Made by a program: the position numbers and the translations under genes. The notes beneath the pieces are model-generated. The model was not told where the DNA came from. It saw only the letters and a list, made by a program, of their open reading frames with translations, and did no database searches. A stretch of 50,721 nucleotides of DNA from a virus: the IMG/VR virus record IMGVR_UViG_3300028920_000094, positions 1 through 50,721 of that record; one strand, written 5' to 3'. Shown piece after piece: positions 31,475-38,114 of the stretch; positions within the stretch are counted from its first letter, which is position 1, and the number at the start of each line of letters is the position of its first letter.

Positions 31475-33524
31475 CCTCTTCTCGCCCATCGAACTCGAGG
31501 CCCTCAGGCTCGACGAGGAACTCACCATCCCCGAGTGGATGGACCGCTACCTCTATCTCCCCCGCGAGGACCACCCGCAGGCCGGCCCGTACCACACAAA
31601 CCGCACACCCTACGCCCGCGGCATCGGCGAAACCATCTCCGACCCCACCACCACCATCATCGACTGGGTCGCATCCCGCCAGGTCGGCAAAACCGTAATG
31701 ATGACAGGCGTCGACGGCTTCTACTGCGACCAACAACCCACCCCCATCCTCCACACCATGCCCACCGAGGACGCCGTCAAGGCCTACGCCGACAACCGAT
31801 TCCGCCACCACGTCGAGCAGTCCGAGGGATTCCAGCGCAACGTCCCCGCCTCCCGCAACGCCATGCGCGGGATGATCAAGCAATTCGTCTCCAACTCCCT
31901 CTACTTCGCCTGGGCGGGCTCCATCGCCAGCGTCGTCTCCACCCCCATCGGCGTCTGCATCCTCGACGAGCTCGACCTCTACCCCGCATCCGCCGAAGGC
32001 CAGGTCGACCCCGCCGAAGCCGCCATCGAGACCACGACCAACTTCCCCGGGCGCAAAATCATCCGCGCCTCCACCCCATCCCTCGCATCCACCGGCATCT
32101 GGCAAGCCTTCCTCACCAGCCTCCAACACCTCTTCTTCGTCCCCTGCCCCCACTGCGGCCGCTACCAGGTCCTCACCTTCCGAGGCACCCGCGAGGGCAA
32201 GGACGCCGAGCGCCTCGGCGAACACTACGGCGTCACCTGGCCCGCCGACTGCCGCGACCGACACCGCATCGCCGCAGAGCAGCTCGCGTGGTACGAATGC
32301 CGCTACTGCGCAGGTCGCATCCCAAACCACCAAAAGCCCTGGCTCCTCCTCCGCGGCCTCTGGCTCCCCATCATCCAGGATAGGAAAAACCCGTATGCCT
32401 GGGACGACACCCTTGCCCAGGAATTCCTCTCCCTCTACGCCAAGCCCATCGCCGACGCCTGCGCCAGCGACACCCCCTCCGCCATCCTCGGCGGCCGCAC
32501 CGCGCACCATGCCCGCCGCCTCCTCGACCCCGACGGCACCATCGAATGGGCCGACCCCTGGTCCACCCACGTCGGATTCCGCCTCGACGGCCTCTACTCG
32601 CCCTTCGACGGACGGTCATGGTGGGCATTCGCCGCCAAGTTCCTCGAGACCAAAGAATTCCCCATCCAGCTCAAAGTCTTCCGCCAGCACTGGCAGGGCC
32701 TCCCCTGGCTCCAGAAAACCATCGAACTCTCCGACGAGCTGCTCCGAAAATACATCGGCACCCACACCATGGGCGTCGTGCCCAAGGGCACCCGCGTCCT
32801 CACCGCAGGCGTCGACGTACACGACTACCGATACGTCCTCGGCGTCTACGGCTGGGGCGACGACGACCGCCTCCCCCTCATCTACTGCACCGAGGTCGAC
32901 ACCTGGGACGCCGTGGTCGAAGTCCTCTTCCGCTCCGCATGGTCCATCGAACAGGCCACACCAGACACACTCCACGTCACCATGGCCTTCGTCGACACAG
33001 GCTGGAACACCGCGGTCGAATACGACCACGTCCGCGAGTGGCCCGACCGCTGCCGAGCCATCAAAGGGGTGACGGGCACCGCCATGGCCGGAGCCCCCTG
33101 GCGCATCCGCAAAATCGAGCACAGCCCCCACACAGGCAAACCCTACCCCGGCGGCCTCCCCCTCGTCCTACTCAACGTCGATATGCTCAAGGACGAGCTC
33201 GTCCTCCGCCGCCTCACCGTCGACCCTGGCCAGCCCGGCAGCGTCATCTTCCCCGTCGACGTCCCGGACTGGTGGCTCGCCGGCCTCACCGCCGAGCAGA
33301 AAGTGCCGCACGTCAACCGCCGCACAGGCCAGGCCACCGAAGAATGGATCGTCGTCGACGGGAAACCGAACCACCCCCTCGACGCCACGGTCTACGGTTT
33401 GGCCGCAGGGAACTTCATCGGCGCCACCCGCCTCCGCCCCGGCACCCAGCCCCCCCGACAGACCCACCACGCACGCACCCGCCGCCCCTGGCACGGCGTC
33501 CGAAAGCAAAAGAGGAGACGATGA
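31452..33524 (+). CDS. Terminase large subunit (gpA family)
   Basis: 690 residues. ATPase: adenine/Walker A region ASRQVGKT at residues about 73-80, Walker B ILDELDLYP at about 169-177 with the catalytic Glu. Two CXXC knuckles (CPHCGR near 231, CRYCAG near 284) fit the lambda gpA-type zinc region. Nuclease part: AGVDVHDY near 451, VDTGW and PLDATVY later, giving the acidic triad pattern of RNase H-like terminase nucleases. Packages DNA and cuts at cos. ATG 31452 gives the expected length. The last residues are basic and Arg-rich. Confidence 0.92.
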   Translation: MAATPQPDLFSPIELEALRLDEELTIPEWMDRYLYLPREDHPQAGPYHTNRTPYARGIGETISDPTTTIIDWVASRQVGKTVMMTGVDGFYCDQQPTPILHTMPTEDAVKAYADNRFRHHVEQSEGFQRNVPASRNAMRGMIKQFVSNSLYFAWAGSIASVVSTPIGVCILDELDLYPASAEGQVDPAEAAIETTTNFPGRKIIRASTPSLASTGIWQAFLTSLQHLFFVPCPHCGRYQVLTFRGTREGKDAERLGEHYGVTWPADCRDRHRIAAEQLAWYECRYCAGRIPNHQKPWLLLRGLWLPIIQDRKNPYAWDDTLAQEFLSLYAKPIADACASDTPSAILGGRTAHHARRLLDPDGTIEWADPWSTHVGFRLDGLYSPFDGRSWWAFAAKFLETKEFPIQLKVFRQHWQGLPWLQKTIELSDELLRKYIGTHTMGVVPKGTRVLTAGVDVHDYRYVLGVYGWGDDDRLPLIYCTEVDTWDAVVEVLFRSAWSIEQATPDTLHVTMAFVDTGWNTAVEYDHVREWPDRCRAIKGVTGTAMAGAPWRIRKIEHSPHTGKPYPGGLPLVLLNVDMLKDELVLRRLTVDPGQPGSVIFPVDVPDWWLAGLTAEQKVPHVNRRTGQATEEWIVVDGKPNHPLDATVYGLAAGNFIGATRLRPGTQPPRQTHHARTRRPWHGVRKQKRRR

Positions 33525-34108
33525 TGGCACGCACAGCCAAGCCGTGCCCAGGATGCGGATGGCGACCCCTCTCGAATGGCCCGTGGCGCGAAGCCGGCAA
33601 GGTCTGCGACAACTGCGCGGCACTCATCGAGGAAGCCCTCGACCGCCGCAAGGAACTCGCCTGCCCAGGGGACACCGACGCCGTGGTCGCCAACTACGAC
33701 ACCCCACGCTTCCCCCACGTCCACTTCGATGAGGGCGAACGGCTCACCGACGCAATGATGGACACACTCCGAGCCGTCGGCGACATCCTGTGGCTCGGGT
33801 CCATGAATCCACGCACGATCGTCTACGAGGACCGCATCGATACAGACGCCGAGATCCCCGAGCCCGAATCCAACTACGGCCACGTCCTCTTTGACCGCCA
33901 CTACCGCACCCTGCGATCCCGATCTACGGGGCAGGTCGCCCTCCCCCGCAACGTCGCCGACGCACTCCACAACCTCTTCGACGAAATGGTCGTCGCCCTC
34001 CACCGTGCCGAGGCCGAAGGATGGCAGCGCGGACGCTCCGCACTCCTCGGCCTCGCACAAGGCGACCTCACGCTCAACGACTTCGAGCAAGGCAGCACCC
34101 CCCCGTGA
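33524..34108 (+). CDS. Zinc-knuckle protein next to terminase
   Basis: 194 residues. Start ATG 33524 (alternatively 33521) after AGAGGAG, overlapping the terminase stop. CPGCGW and CDNC at residues 8-30 form a zinc knuckle. The rest is alpha/beta and acidic (HVHFDEGERLTDAMMDTLRAVGDILWLGS). No family recognised. Its stop overlaps an in-frame GTG of the methylase locus. Confidence 0.7.
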   Translation: MARTAKPCPGCGWRPLSNGPWREAGKVCDNCAALIEEALDRRKELACPGDTDAVVANYDTPRFPHVHFDEGERLTDAMMDTLRAVGDILWLGSMNPRTIVYEDRIDTDAEIPEPESNYGHVLFDRHYRTLRSRSTGQVALPRNVADALHNLFDEMVVALHRAEAEGWQRGRSALLGLAQGDLTLNDFEQGSTPP

Positions 34109-34113
34109 AACAA

Positions 34114-34120
34114 AAGGAGG
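34114..34120 (+). promoter_or_regulatory. Ribosome binding site shared by two overlapping frames
   Basis: AAGGAGG five bases before TTG 34126 (frame A) and nine bases before ATG 34130 (frame B). One site could serve both starts. Confidence 0.6.
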
Positions 34121-34125
34121 ACGCA

Positions 34126-35043
34126 TTGAATGGCCTGGCTCTATGTGCCGGCGTGTCGGGGCTCGAGCTCGGTCTACGGCGCGCACTCGGAAACGCATAC
34201 CACACCGTCTGCCACGTGGAGAGGGAAGCCTACGCCGCGGCGGTTCTGGCCGCGCGTATGGAGGACGGCTGCCTGGAGCCTGCGCCTGTTTGGGACGATC
34301 TCGCGACCTTCGATGGCCGCTTCTGGCGTGGCACGGTGGATATCGTCTCTGCGGGATTCCCGTGCCAACCCTGGAGCTGCGCAGGCCGACGCCTCGGCCA
34401 GGCCGACGCCCGATGGCTCTGGGACCCCATCTGGAGATGCCTTCGCGACGTTCGACCCGCACTCGTCCTCCTGGAAAACGTCCCGGGACTTATTCGGGGC
34501 GGCCTCGACCCTGTCCTCGGCCGACTGGCCAGCCTCGGGTTCGATGCGGAGTGGGACGTGTTTTCGGCGGCCGCGAGCGGAGCCCCCCACCGCCGCCGCC
34601 GCATCCTCATCCTCGCTGCCCACACCGCAAGGATACAGCTTTGCCGACAGCCACCAGCCAGGCATCACCAGGCTCGACATCGCCATCAGGTGGCCGACGC
34701 CGCGAGTGCTCGACAGCCGCAACGTCCCCTACCAGCAGCACCCCCGCAAGCAGGGCCACCGGTGGCCGACCCTGTGCGGCGCGGTGAAGTGGCCGACGCC
34801 CGCGGCCCGAGACTGGCGGAGCGGCAAGGCCAGCCCTGCCACACACGCCCGCAACTCCCGCCCACTCTCCGAGGTGGCAGCAGCGGCTGGTGGGCTGCTG
34901 AACCCGACGTGGGTCGAGTGGCTGATGGGGTGGCCCATCGGGTGGACAGACTGCGCGCATGCGGCAACGGAGTCGTTCCGCAGATGGTCGCTCGGGCTCT
35001 CCCCATCCTCATCCACCGATTGACCAGCGAAAGGACCCGATGA
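34126..35043 (+). CDS. C5-cytosine DNA methyltransferase (frame A)
   Basis: 305 residues from TTG 34126; the usual family opening M-NGLALCAG fits this start, and an in-frame GTG at 34105 is an alternative. Motifs in order: LCAGVSGLELGL (I), PCQPWS at 79-84 (IV, catalytic Cys80), ENV at 117-119 (VI), APHRRRR at 153-159 (VIII), RLRACGNGVVPQ at 275-286 (X). The region between VIII and X is Arg/Pro/His-rich and looks less natural than the other frame there. The same DNA carries frame B (34130-35023) with its own conserved-looking motifs. Transfers methyl to cytosine-5 of DNA, probably to evade host restriction. Confidence 0.82.
   Translation: MNGLALCAGVSGLELGLRRALGNAYHTVCHVEREAYAAAVLAARMEDGCLEPAPVWDDLATFDGRFWRGTVDIVSAGFPCQPWSCAGRRLGQADARWLWDPIWRCLRDVRPALVLLENVPGLIRGGLDPVLGRLASLGFDAEWDVFSAAASGAPHRRRRILILAAHTARIQLCRQPPARHHQARHRHQVADAASARQPQRPLPAAPPQAGPPVADPVRRGEVADARGPRLAERQGQPCHTRPQLPPTLRGGSSGWWAAEPDVGRVADGVAHRVDRLRACGNGVVPQMVARALPILIHRLTSERTR
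34130..35023 (+). CDS. Overlapping frame B with methylase-associated motifs
   Basis: 297 codons, +1 to frame A and contained within it. It starts 4 bases after the frame A TTG and ends 20 bases before its stop. Visible motifs: FDPHSSSWKTS (DNA of the ENV region in frame A), DWPASGSMRSG, LPTPQG, RWPTP, KWPTPAARDWRSGK, NSRPL and NPTWVEWLMGW. These match, from memory, a set of phage proteins often annotated as cytosine methyltransferase or hypothetical. GC-rich third positions favour frame B in 34700-34940. It could be a true second protein, or part of one protein joined by frameshifts. Confidence 0.5.
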   Translation: MAWLYVPACRGSSSVYGAHSETHTTPSATWRGKPTPRRFWPRVWRTAAWSLRLFGTISRPSMAASGVARWISSLRDSRANPGAAQADASARPTPDGSGTPSGDAFATFDPHSSSWKTSRDLFGAASTLSSADWPASGSMRSGTCFRRPRAEPPTAAAASSSSLPTPQGYSFADSHQPGITRLDIAIRWPTPRVLDSRNVPYQQHPRKQGHRWPTLCGAVKWPTPAARDWRSGKASPATHARNSRPLSEVAAAAGGLLNPTWVEWLMGWPIGWTDCAHAATESFRRWSLGLSPSSSTD

Positions 35044-35399
35044 TGCCCCACGAGCCGTTCAAAATGCAGGGAGCCCCCCTCGACTGGAATGCCACCACCA
35101 CAGCGTGTGCCCCCGTCACCATGGAAGACCTCGACCGCGTGGCAGAACTCATCAACGCCTGCCCCGATCCCGATGAGGTCAGGGCACAAGTCGCAGCCTT
35201 CGTCGCCGAGTGCGACGGACGCAAGCTGGTCATCGTCGAGGTCGACAGCATCATCCACATGGTCATCACCCGCGACCAGGACGGCACCCGCTACGTCGTC
35301 CGCCAGCGCGACCCCATGTCCACACCCTTCCCAAACCTCATCAACCACGAGCCGACGCACTTCCTCCGCATCGGCGAGGACACAGCCCCCCTCCCCTGA
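35043..35399 (+). CDS. Hypothetical protein
   Basis: 118 residues. ATG 35043 (alternatively 35040) after AAAGGA; overlaps the methylase stop. Central beta strands (KLVIVEVDSIIHMVIT) with acidic helices around. No family recognised. It precedes the radical-SAM gene by 12 bases. Confidence 0.68.
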   Translation: MPHEPFKMQGAPLDWNATTTACAPVTMEDLDRVAELINACPDPDEVRAQVAAFVAECDGRKLVIVEVDSIIHMVITRDQDGTRYVVRQRDPMSTPFPNLINHEPTHFLRIGEDTAPLP

Positions 35400-35411
35400 A
35401 AGGACGCCCGA

Positions 35412-36539
35412 ATGAACAAGGTCACCGACCTCATGCTCCTCCCCCGTGCCTCCGACGGATGGCTCATGGGCGAAGAATGCTGCTGGCAGCGAAAGTCGCC
35501 ATGGACCCCCTTCTTGCCCCTCATCGCCGCCTCGGCCTGGGGGATCCCCATCGAGCCCTGGGACGTCGACGGCGACCAACAGGCCGCCGCCGACCTCAAC
35601 CACACCATGGTATTCTCCGCCAGCTTCGCCGACGAGCTCGAAGCCTCCCTCGCCCGAATCCCACACGCATCCCTCATCCCCAACCCCGCATGTGCCTTCG
35701 AGCACCTCGCACGCCGAATCCCACACCACTCCACCGTCCTGCCCAACGCATTCTACCGCGACACCCCGCTCGACCTCTCCCTCATCCCCGACGACCTCTG
35801 GCCCACCTTCACCCACATCCTCTACCAGGTCAGCACAGGATGCCCCTGGCACTGCCCGTTCTGCGTGTGGCAAAACAGCCTCCACAAACGCCCGCCCGCC
35901 CTCTGCGTCCGCGAAATCGACGCCCTGCTCGAGCGCGTCCCCGCCGCCGCCGCCGACACCTCGGGCAACTCCATCTCCATCCTCGCCAACGAGCTCAGCG
36001 GCCGCCCCCGATGGCTCGCCGAGTTCGCAGCAGGGATGCACGACCTCCATGTCGCCTGGCGCACCGACCTCAACATCCGAAACACTACCGAGCGCACCAT
36101 CGCAACCCTCGCCTGTGCAGGCTGCCGCCACGTCACCCTCGGCGTCGAGTTCCTCACCACCTCAATGCTCCACACGCTCGGCAAAGGCCACGACATCGAG
36201 GACGCCCTGCTCGTGATGGCCATGCTCCAGGCCGCAGGCATCGGCTACCACTTCAGCCTCCGCCAAGGCGTCGGCGAGACCGTCGCCGACCTCACGGAGA
36301 TGGGCGACAACCTCCAGTTCTTCGCGGCGGAGGGCATCCGCCCCGAATGGGTCCACGTCGGACACATGATCCAGTGGCAGGGCCAGACCTGGCTCGGCGA
36401 CACCCCGAAACGCAACATCGGCACCGAGGCCTGGCCCCGCCACACCGCTATCCTCGCCCCCGACATCCACGCCGCCTGGCAGAAGATCGTCGGCCTCCTC
36501 GCCACCCTCGGCTGGGCCAAAGCCCAGCGCGACGCGTGA
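35412..36539 (+). CDS. Radical SAM protein
   Basis: 375 residues, ATG 35412 after AAAGGA. C144, C148 and C151 form STGCPWHCPFC, the CX3CX2C iron-sulfur and SAM-binding motif. Downstream strands and helices (ILANELSGRP, WRTDLNIR, ITLGVEFLTTSMLHTLGKGHD) fit the partial TIM barrel, with the GVEF segment in place of the usual GIES. The first 140 residues have a Rossmann-like pattern, so a class B (cobalamin-binding-like) arrangement is possible, without a clear cobalamin motif. The substrate is unknown. In this phage it could modify DNA, a protein or a virion sugar. Confidence 0.78.
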   Translation: MNKVTDLMLLPRASDGWLMGEECCWQRKSPWTPFLPLIAASAWGIPIEPWDVDGDQQAAADLNHTMVFSASFADELEASLARIPHASLIPNPACAFEHLARRIPHHSTVLPNAFYRDTPLDLSLIPDDLWPTFTHILYQVSTGCPWHCPFCVWQNSLHKRPPALCVREIDALLERVPAAAADTSGNSISILANELSGRPRWLAEFAAGMHDLHVAWRTDLNIRNTTERTIATLACAGCRHVTLGVEFLTTSMLHTLGKGHDIEDALLVMAMLQAAGIGYHFSLRQGVGETVADLTEMGDNLQFFAAEGIRPEWVHVGHMIQWQGQTWLGDTPKRNIGTEAWPRHTAILAPDIHAAWQKIVGLLATLGWAKAQRDA

Positions 36540-36563
36540 AACCCACGAAAGGAGCAGACGCAG

Positions 36564-36763
36564 ATGGCAGAACGTAAATTGCCCCAAGGCTGGTGCTGGC
36601 CTGGGTGTTCCCGAAAGGCGCACTACTTCGCCGAAGGCGCCCAGCGGTCCTATGTGGCAAGGTCGGGTTCTTCCTCGGCGAGCGCGAGGACACCGAGCAC
36701 GACAGCCCAGACAACTGCGCGGAGTGCAAGCGCCGTCGCATCAAGATGACGCGTGACGCATGA
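36564..36763 (+). pseudogene. Frameshifted zinc-finger gene
   Basis: The frame beginning at ATG 36564 (CWPGCSRKAHYF) is natural to about 36649, then degenerates to Ser/Ala-rich sequence. The -1 frame from 36650 continues well: LCGKVGFFLGERED and DNCAECKRRRIK, completing a four-Cys zinc finger (CWPGC .. CGK .. CAEC) and stopping in the heptamer repeat at 36763. No slippery homopolymer is present at the join, so a single-base indel or sequencing error is more likely than programmed frameshifting. Confidence 0.6.
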
Positions 36764-36777
36764 CGCGTGACGCGTGA
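36746..36777. repeat. Heptanucleotide repeat array (TGACGCG units)
   Basis: Four to five units between the broken zinc-finger gene and the small membrane gene. It provides the stop codon of the former and ends in GTGAAAG, 10 bases before ATG 36788. Confidence 0.85.
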
Positions 36778-36787
36778 AAGGCCGCCC

Positions 36788-36895
36788 ATGCTCCCCCTCA
36801 TCAAGCTCCTGGCCGCCGTGGCGCTCGCCTGGGGCCTGATCACCGTCTTCGAGCGCCTCGCATACCGACCACCCACCAAACGGAGGAAACGCTGA
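36788..36895 (+). CDS. Short single-pass membrane protein
   Basis: 35 residues. LIKLLAAVALAWGLITVF forms a transmembrane segment, followed by a basic tail (KRRKR). TGATG coupling to the next gene supports translation. Unknown function; could be a holin-like or regulatory membrane peptide. Confidence 0.5.
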   Translation: MLPLIKLLAAVALAWGLITVFERLAYRPPTKRRKR

Positions 36896-37344
36896 TGGCC
36901 AAACGCAGGAAGCCCGACGCCCCGCCCACCGCCCCCGCCCTCACCCCCGCCCAGATCGTCGACAAGCTCACCCGCGACCACGACAGCCTCGTCGCCGAGC
37001 ACGCCCGCATCGCCGCCGACCTCAAGGCAGCCCAGGCCCACATCACCGAACTCGAAGCCGCCGACGCACACCGAGCCGAACTCGCCGACGCCGGACCCGA
37101 CGCCGTCCTCTCCCTCCCCTACCGCCAGCTCAAGCCCGGCGAGCCCATGCCCCGCGGCTACGCCTGGCAGGGACGCACCGCAGAGGTCGCACTCCGAGGC
37201 AGCCGCAAGCGCCGCCTCTACGCCGTCGCACGCGGCCTTCAGAAGGCCGACGCCACGGTCGACCTCAACGGCCGCAAGTGCAAAATCGTCCGGCCCGCCG
37301 ACGCCATCCTCTGGATCCTCGACCACCTCGAACTCCCTGCGTAG
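36895..37344 (+). CDS. Coiled-coil accessory protein
   Basis: 149 residues. Basic N-terminus (AKRRKP), a coiled coil at about residues 20-62 (LTRDHDSLVAEHARIAADLKAAQAHITELEAA), then an alpha/beta C-terminal domain (RKRRLYAVARGLQ, GRKCKIVRPADAILWILD). No family recognised. Confidence 0.68.
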   Translation: MAKRRKPDAPPTAPALTPAQIVDKLTRDHDSLVAEHARIAADLKAAQAHITELEAADAHRAELADAGPDAVLSLPYRQLKPGEPMPRGYAWQGRTAEVALRGSRKRRLYAVARGLQKADATVDLNGRKCKIVRPADAILWILDHLELPA

Positions 37345-37370
37345 GCCACCGAACACGAAAGGAGCATACC

Positions 37371-37649
37371 GTGAAGGTCGTCATCAACCTCTGCTTCGGC
37401 GGGTTCGGCCTGAGCCGAGCCGCGCGGCTCCGCTATGCCGCCATCAGCGGCCGCGAACTCCCCGAAGACGAGGACGAAATCGAGCGCACCGACCCCGCCC
37501 TCGTCCAAACCGTCGAGGAACTCGGCAGCGCCGCCAACGCAGCCTTCGCCAGGCTCACGATCGTCGACGTGCCCGACGGCGTGGACTGGGAGATCGAGAC
37601 AACCGACGGCCTGGAAGTGGTCGCCGAGCGCCACCGCACCTGGCCGTAG
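37371..37649 (+). CDS. Conserved small phage protein
   Basis: 92 residues, GTG start with GAAAGGAG. KVVINLCFGGFGLS at the start, RTDPALVQTVEELG in the middle and VPDGVDWEIET with HRTW at the end are characteristic of a small protein I recognise in many tailed phages. Its role is not known. The Cys-Phe-Gly-Gly loop may bind a partner. Last gene before the spacer ahead of the head module. Confidence 0.8.
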   Translation: MKVVINLCFGGFGLSRAARLRYAAISGRELPEDEDEIERTDPALVQTVEELGSAANAAFARLTIVDVPDGVDWEIETTDGLEVVAERHRTWP

Positions 37650-37732
37650 ACCCCCTCGAACTCCCCAGTTAGTGCATAAAACGCAACGGGGGGGACTGTA
37701 GGCACTGTCGGCACATCCTATCCGCGTTTTAA

Positions 37733-37761
37733 TTGCGGCGGCCGAATCCATGTTGTAAAAT
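37733..37761 (+). promoter_or_regulatory. Weak candidate promoter before the head module
   Basis: TTGCGG at 37733-37738, 17-base spacer, TAAAAT at 37756-37761. The hexamers match only partly, but the stretch is AT-rich and precedes the head module. Confidence 0.35.
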
Positions 37762-37837
37762 GATTCCAGGGACAAATGAGGCGGCTTCACGCCGCGTGGC
37801 GCTCGGGGACGCCCGAGCCCCCCTCAAAACCTCTGAA

Positions 37838-37874
37838 GCAGGCCGTGCGGGGCCGCACACCCGGCACGGCCTGC
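37838..37874 (+). promoter_or_regulatory. 11-bp inverted repeat before the gpW-like gene
   Basis: GCAGGCCGTGC (37838-37848) pairs with GCACGGCCTGC (37864-37874), 15-base loop. No T-tract follows, so it looks like an RNA regulatory hairpin or binding site and not a terminator. It ends 3 bases before an ATG that has no ribosome site. Confidence 0.55.
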
Positions 37875-37904
37875 TCCATGTCCCCCACACAGGAGCCCCA
37901 ACGC

Positions 37905-38114
37905 TTGGCCTTCACCGCAGCCGACATCACGACTATCGAGACCGCCATCACATCCACCATCACCTCCGGCGGCGTCCGTCGCATCACGGTAGGTGGACGC
38001 ACCGTCGAGTTCCGCTCCGCATCCGACCTGTTCGAGCTCCTCAACCTCGTCCGCCGCGAGGTCTACGCCTCGACCAACGCCGTCACGAAGGCCGATCTCA
38101 GGAACCGCCCGTGA
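37905..38114 (+). CDS. gpW-like head-tail joining protein
   Basis: 69 residues. TTG 37905 is chosen: AGGAG lies nine bases upstream, and the resulting start (M)AFTAADI is the usual opening of this family. The ATG at 37878 sits directly behind a hairpin with no ribosome site. The sequence has the short helix-strand-strand-helix of gpW (VRRITVGGRTVEFRSASDLFELL). Lies immediately before the portal, as gpW-like proteins do in lambda-type order. It binds the portal ring and helps tail attachment. Confidence 0.75.
   Translation: MAFTAADITTIETAITSTITSGGVRRITVGGRTVEFRSASDLFELLNLVRREVYASTNAVTKADLRNRP

Noticed and set aside
37776-37904. Upstream starts of the gpW-like gene (ATG 37776 or 37878)
   Set aside because: The DNA forms a hairpin and there is no ribosome site at those ATGs; TTG 37905 fits both ribosome site and family length.
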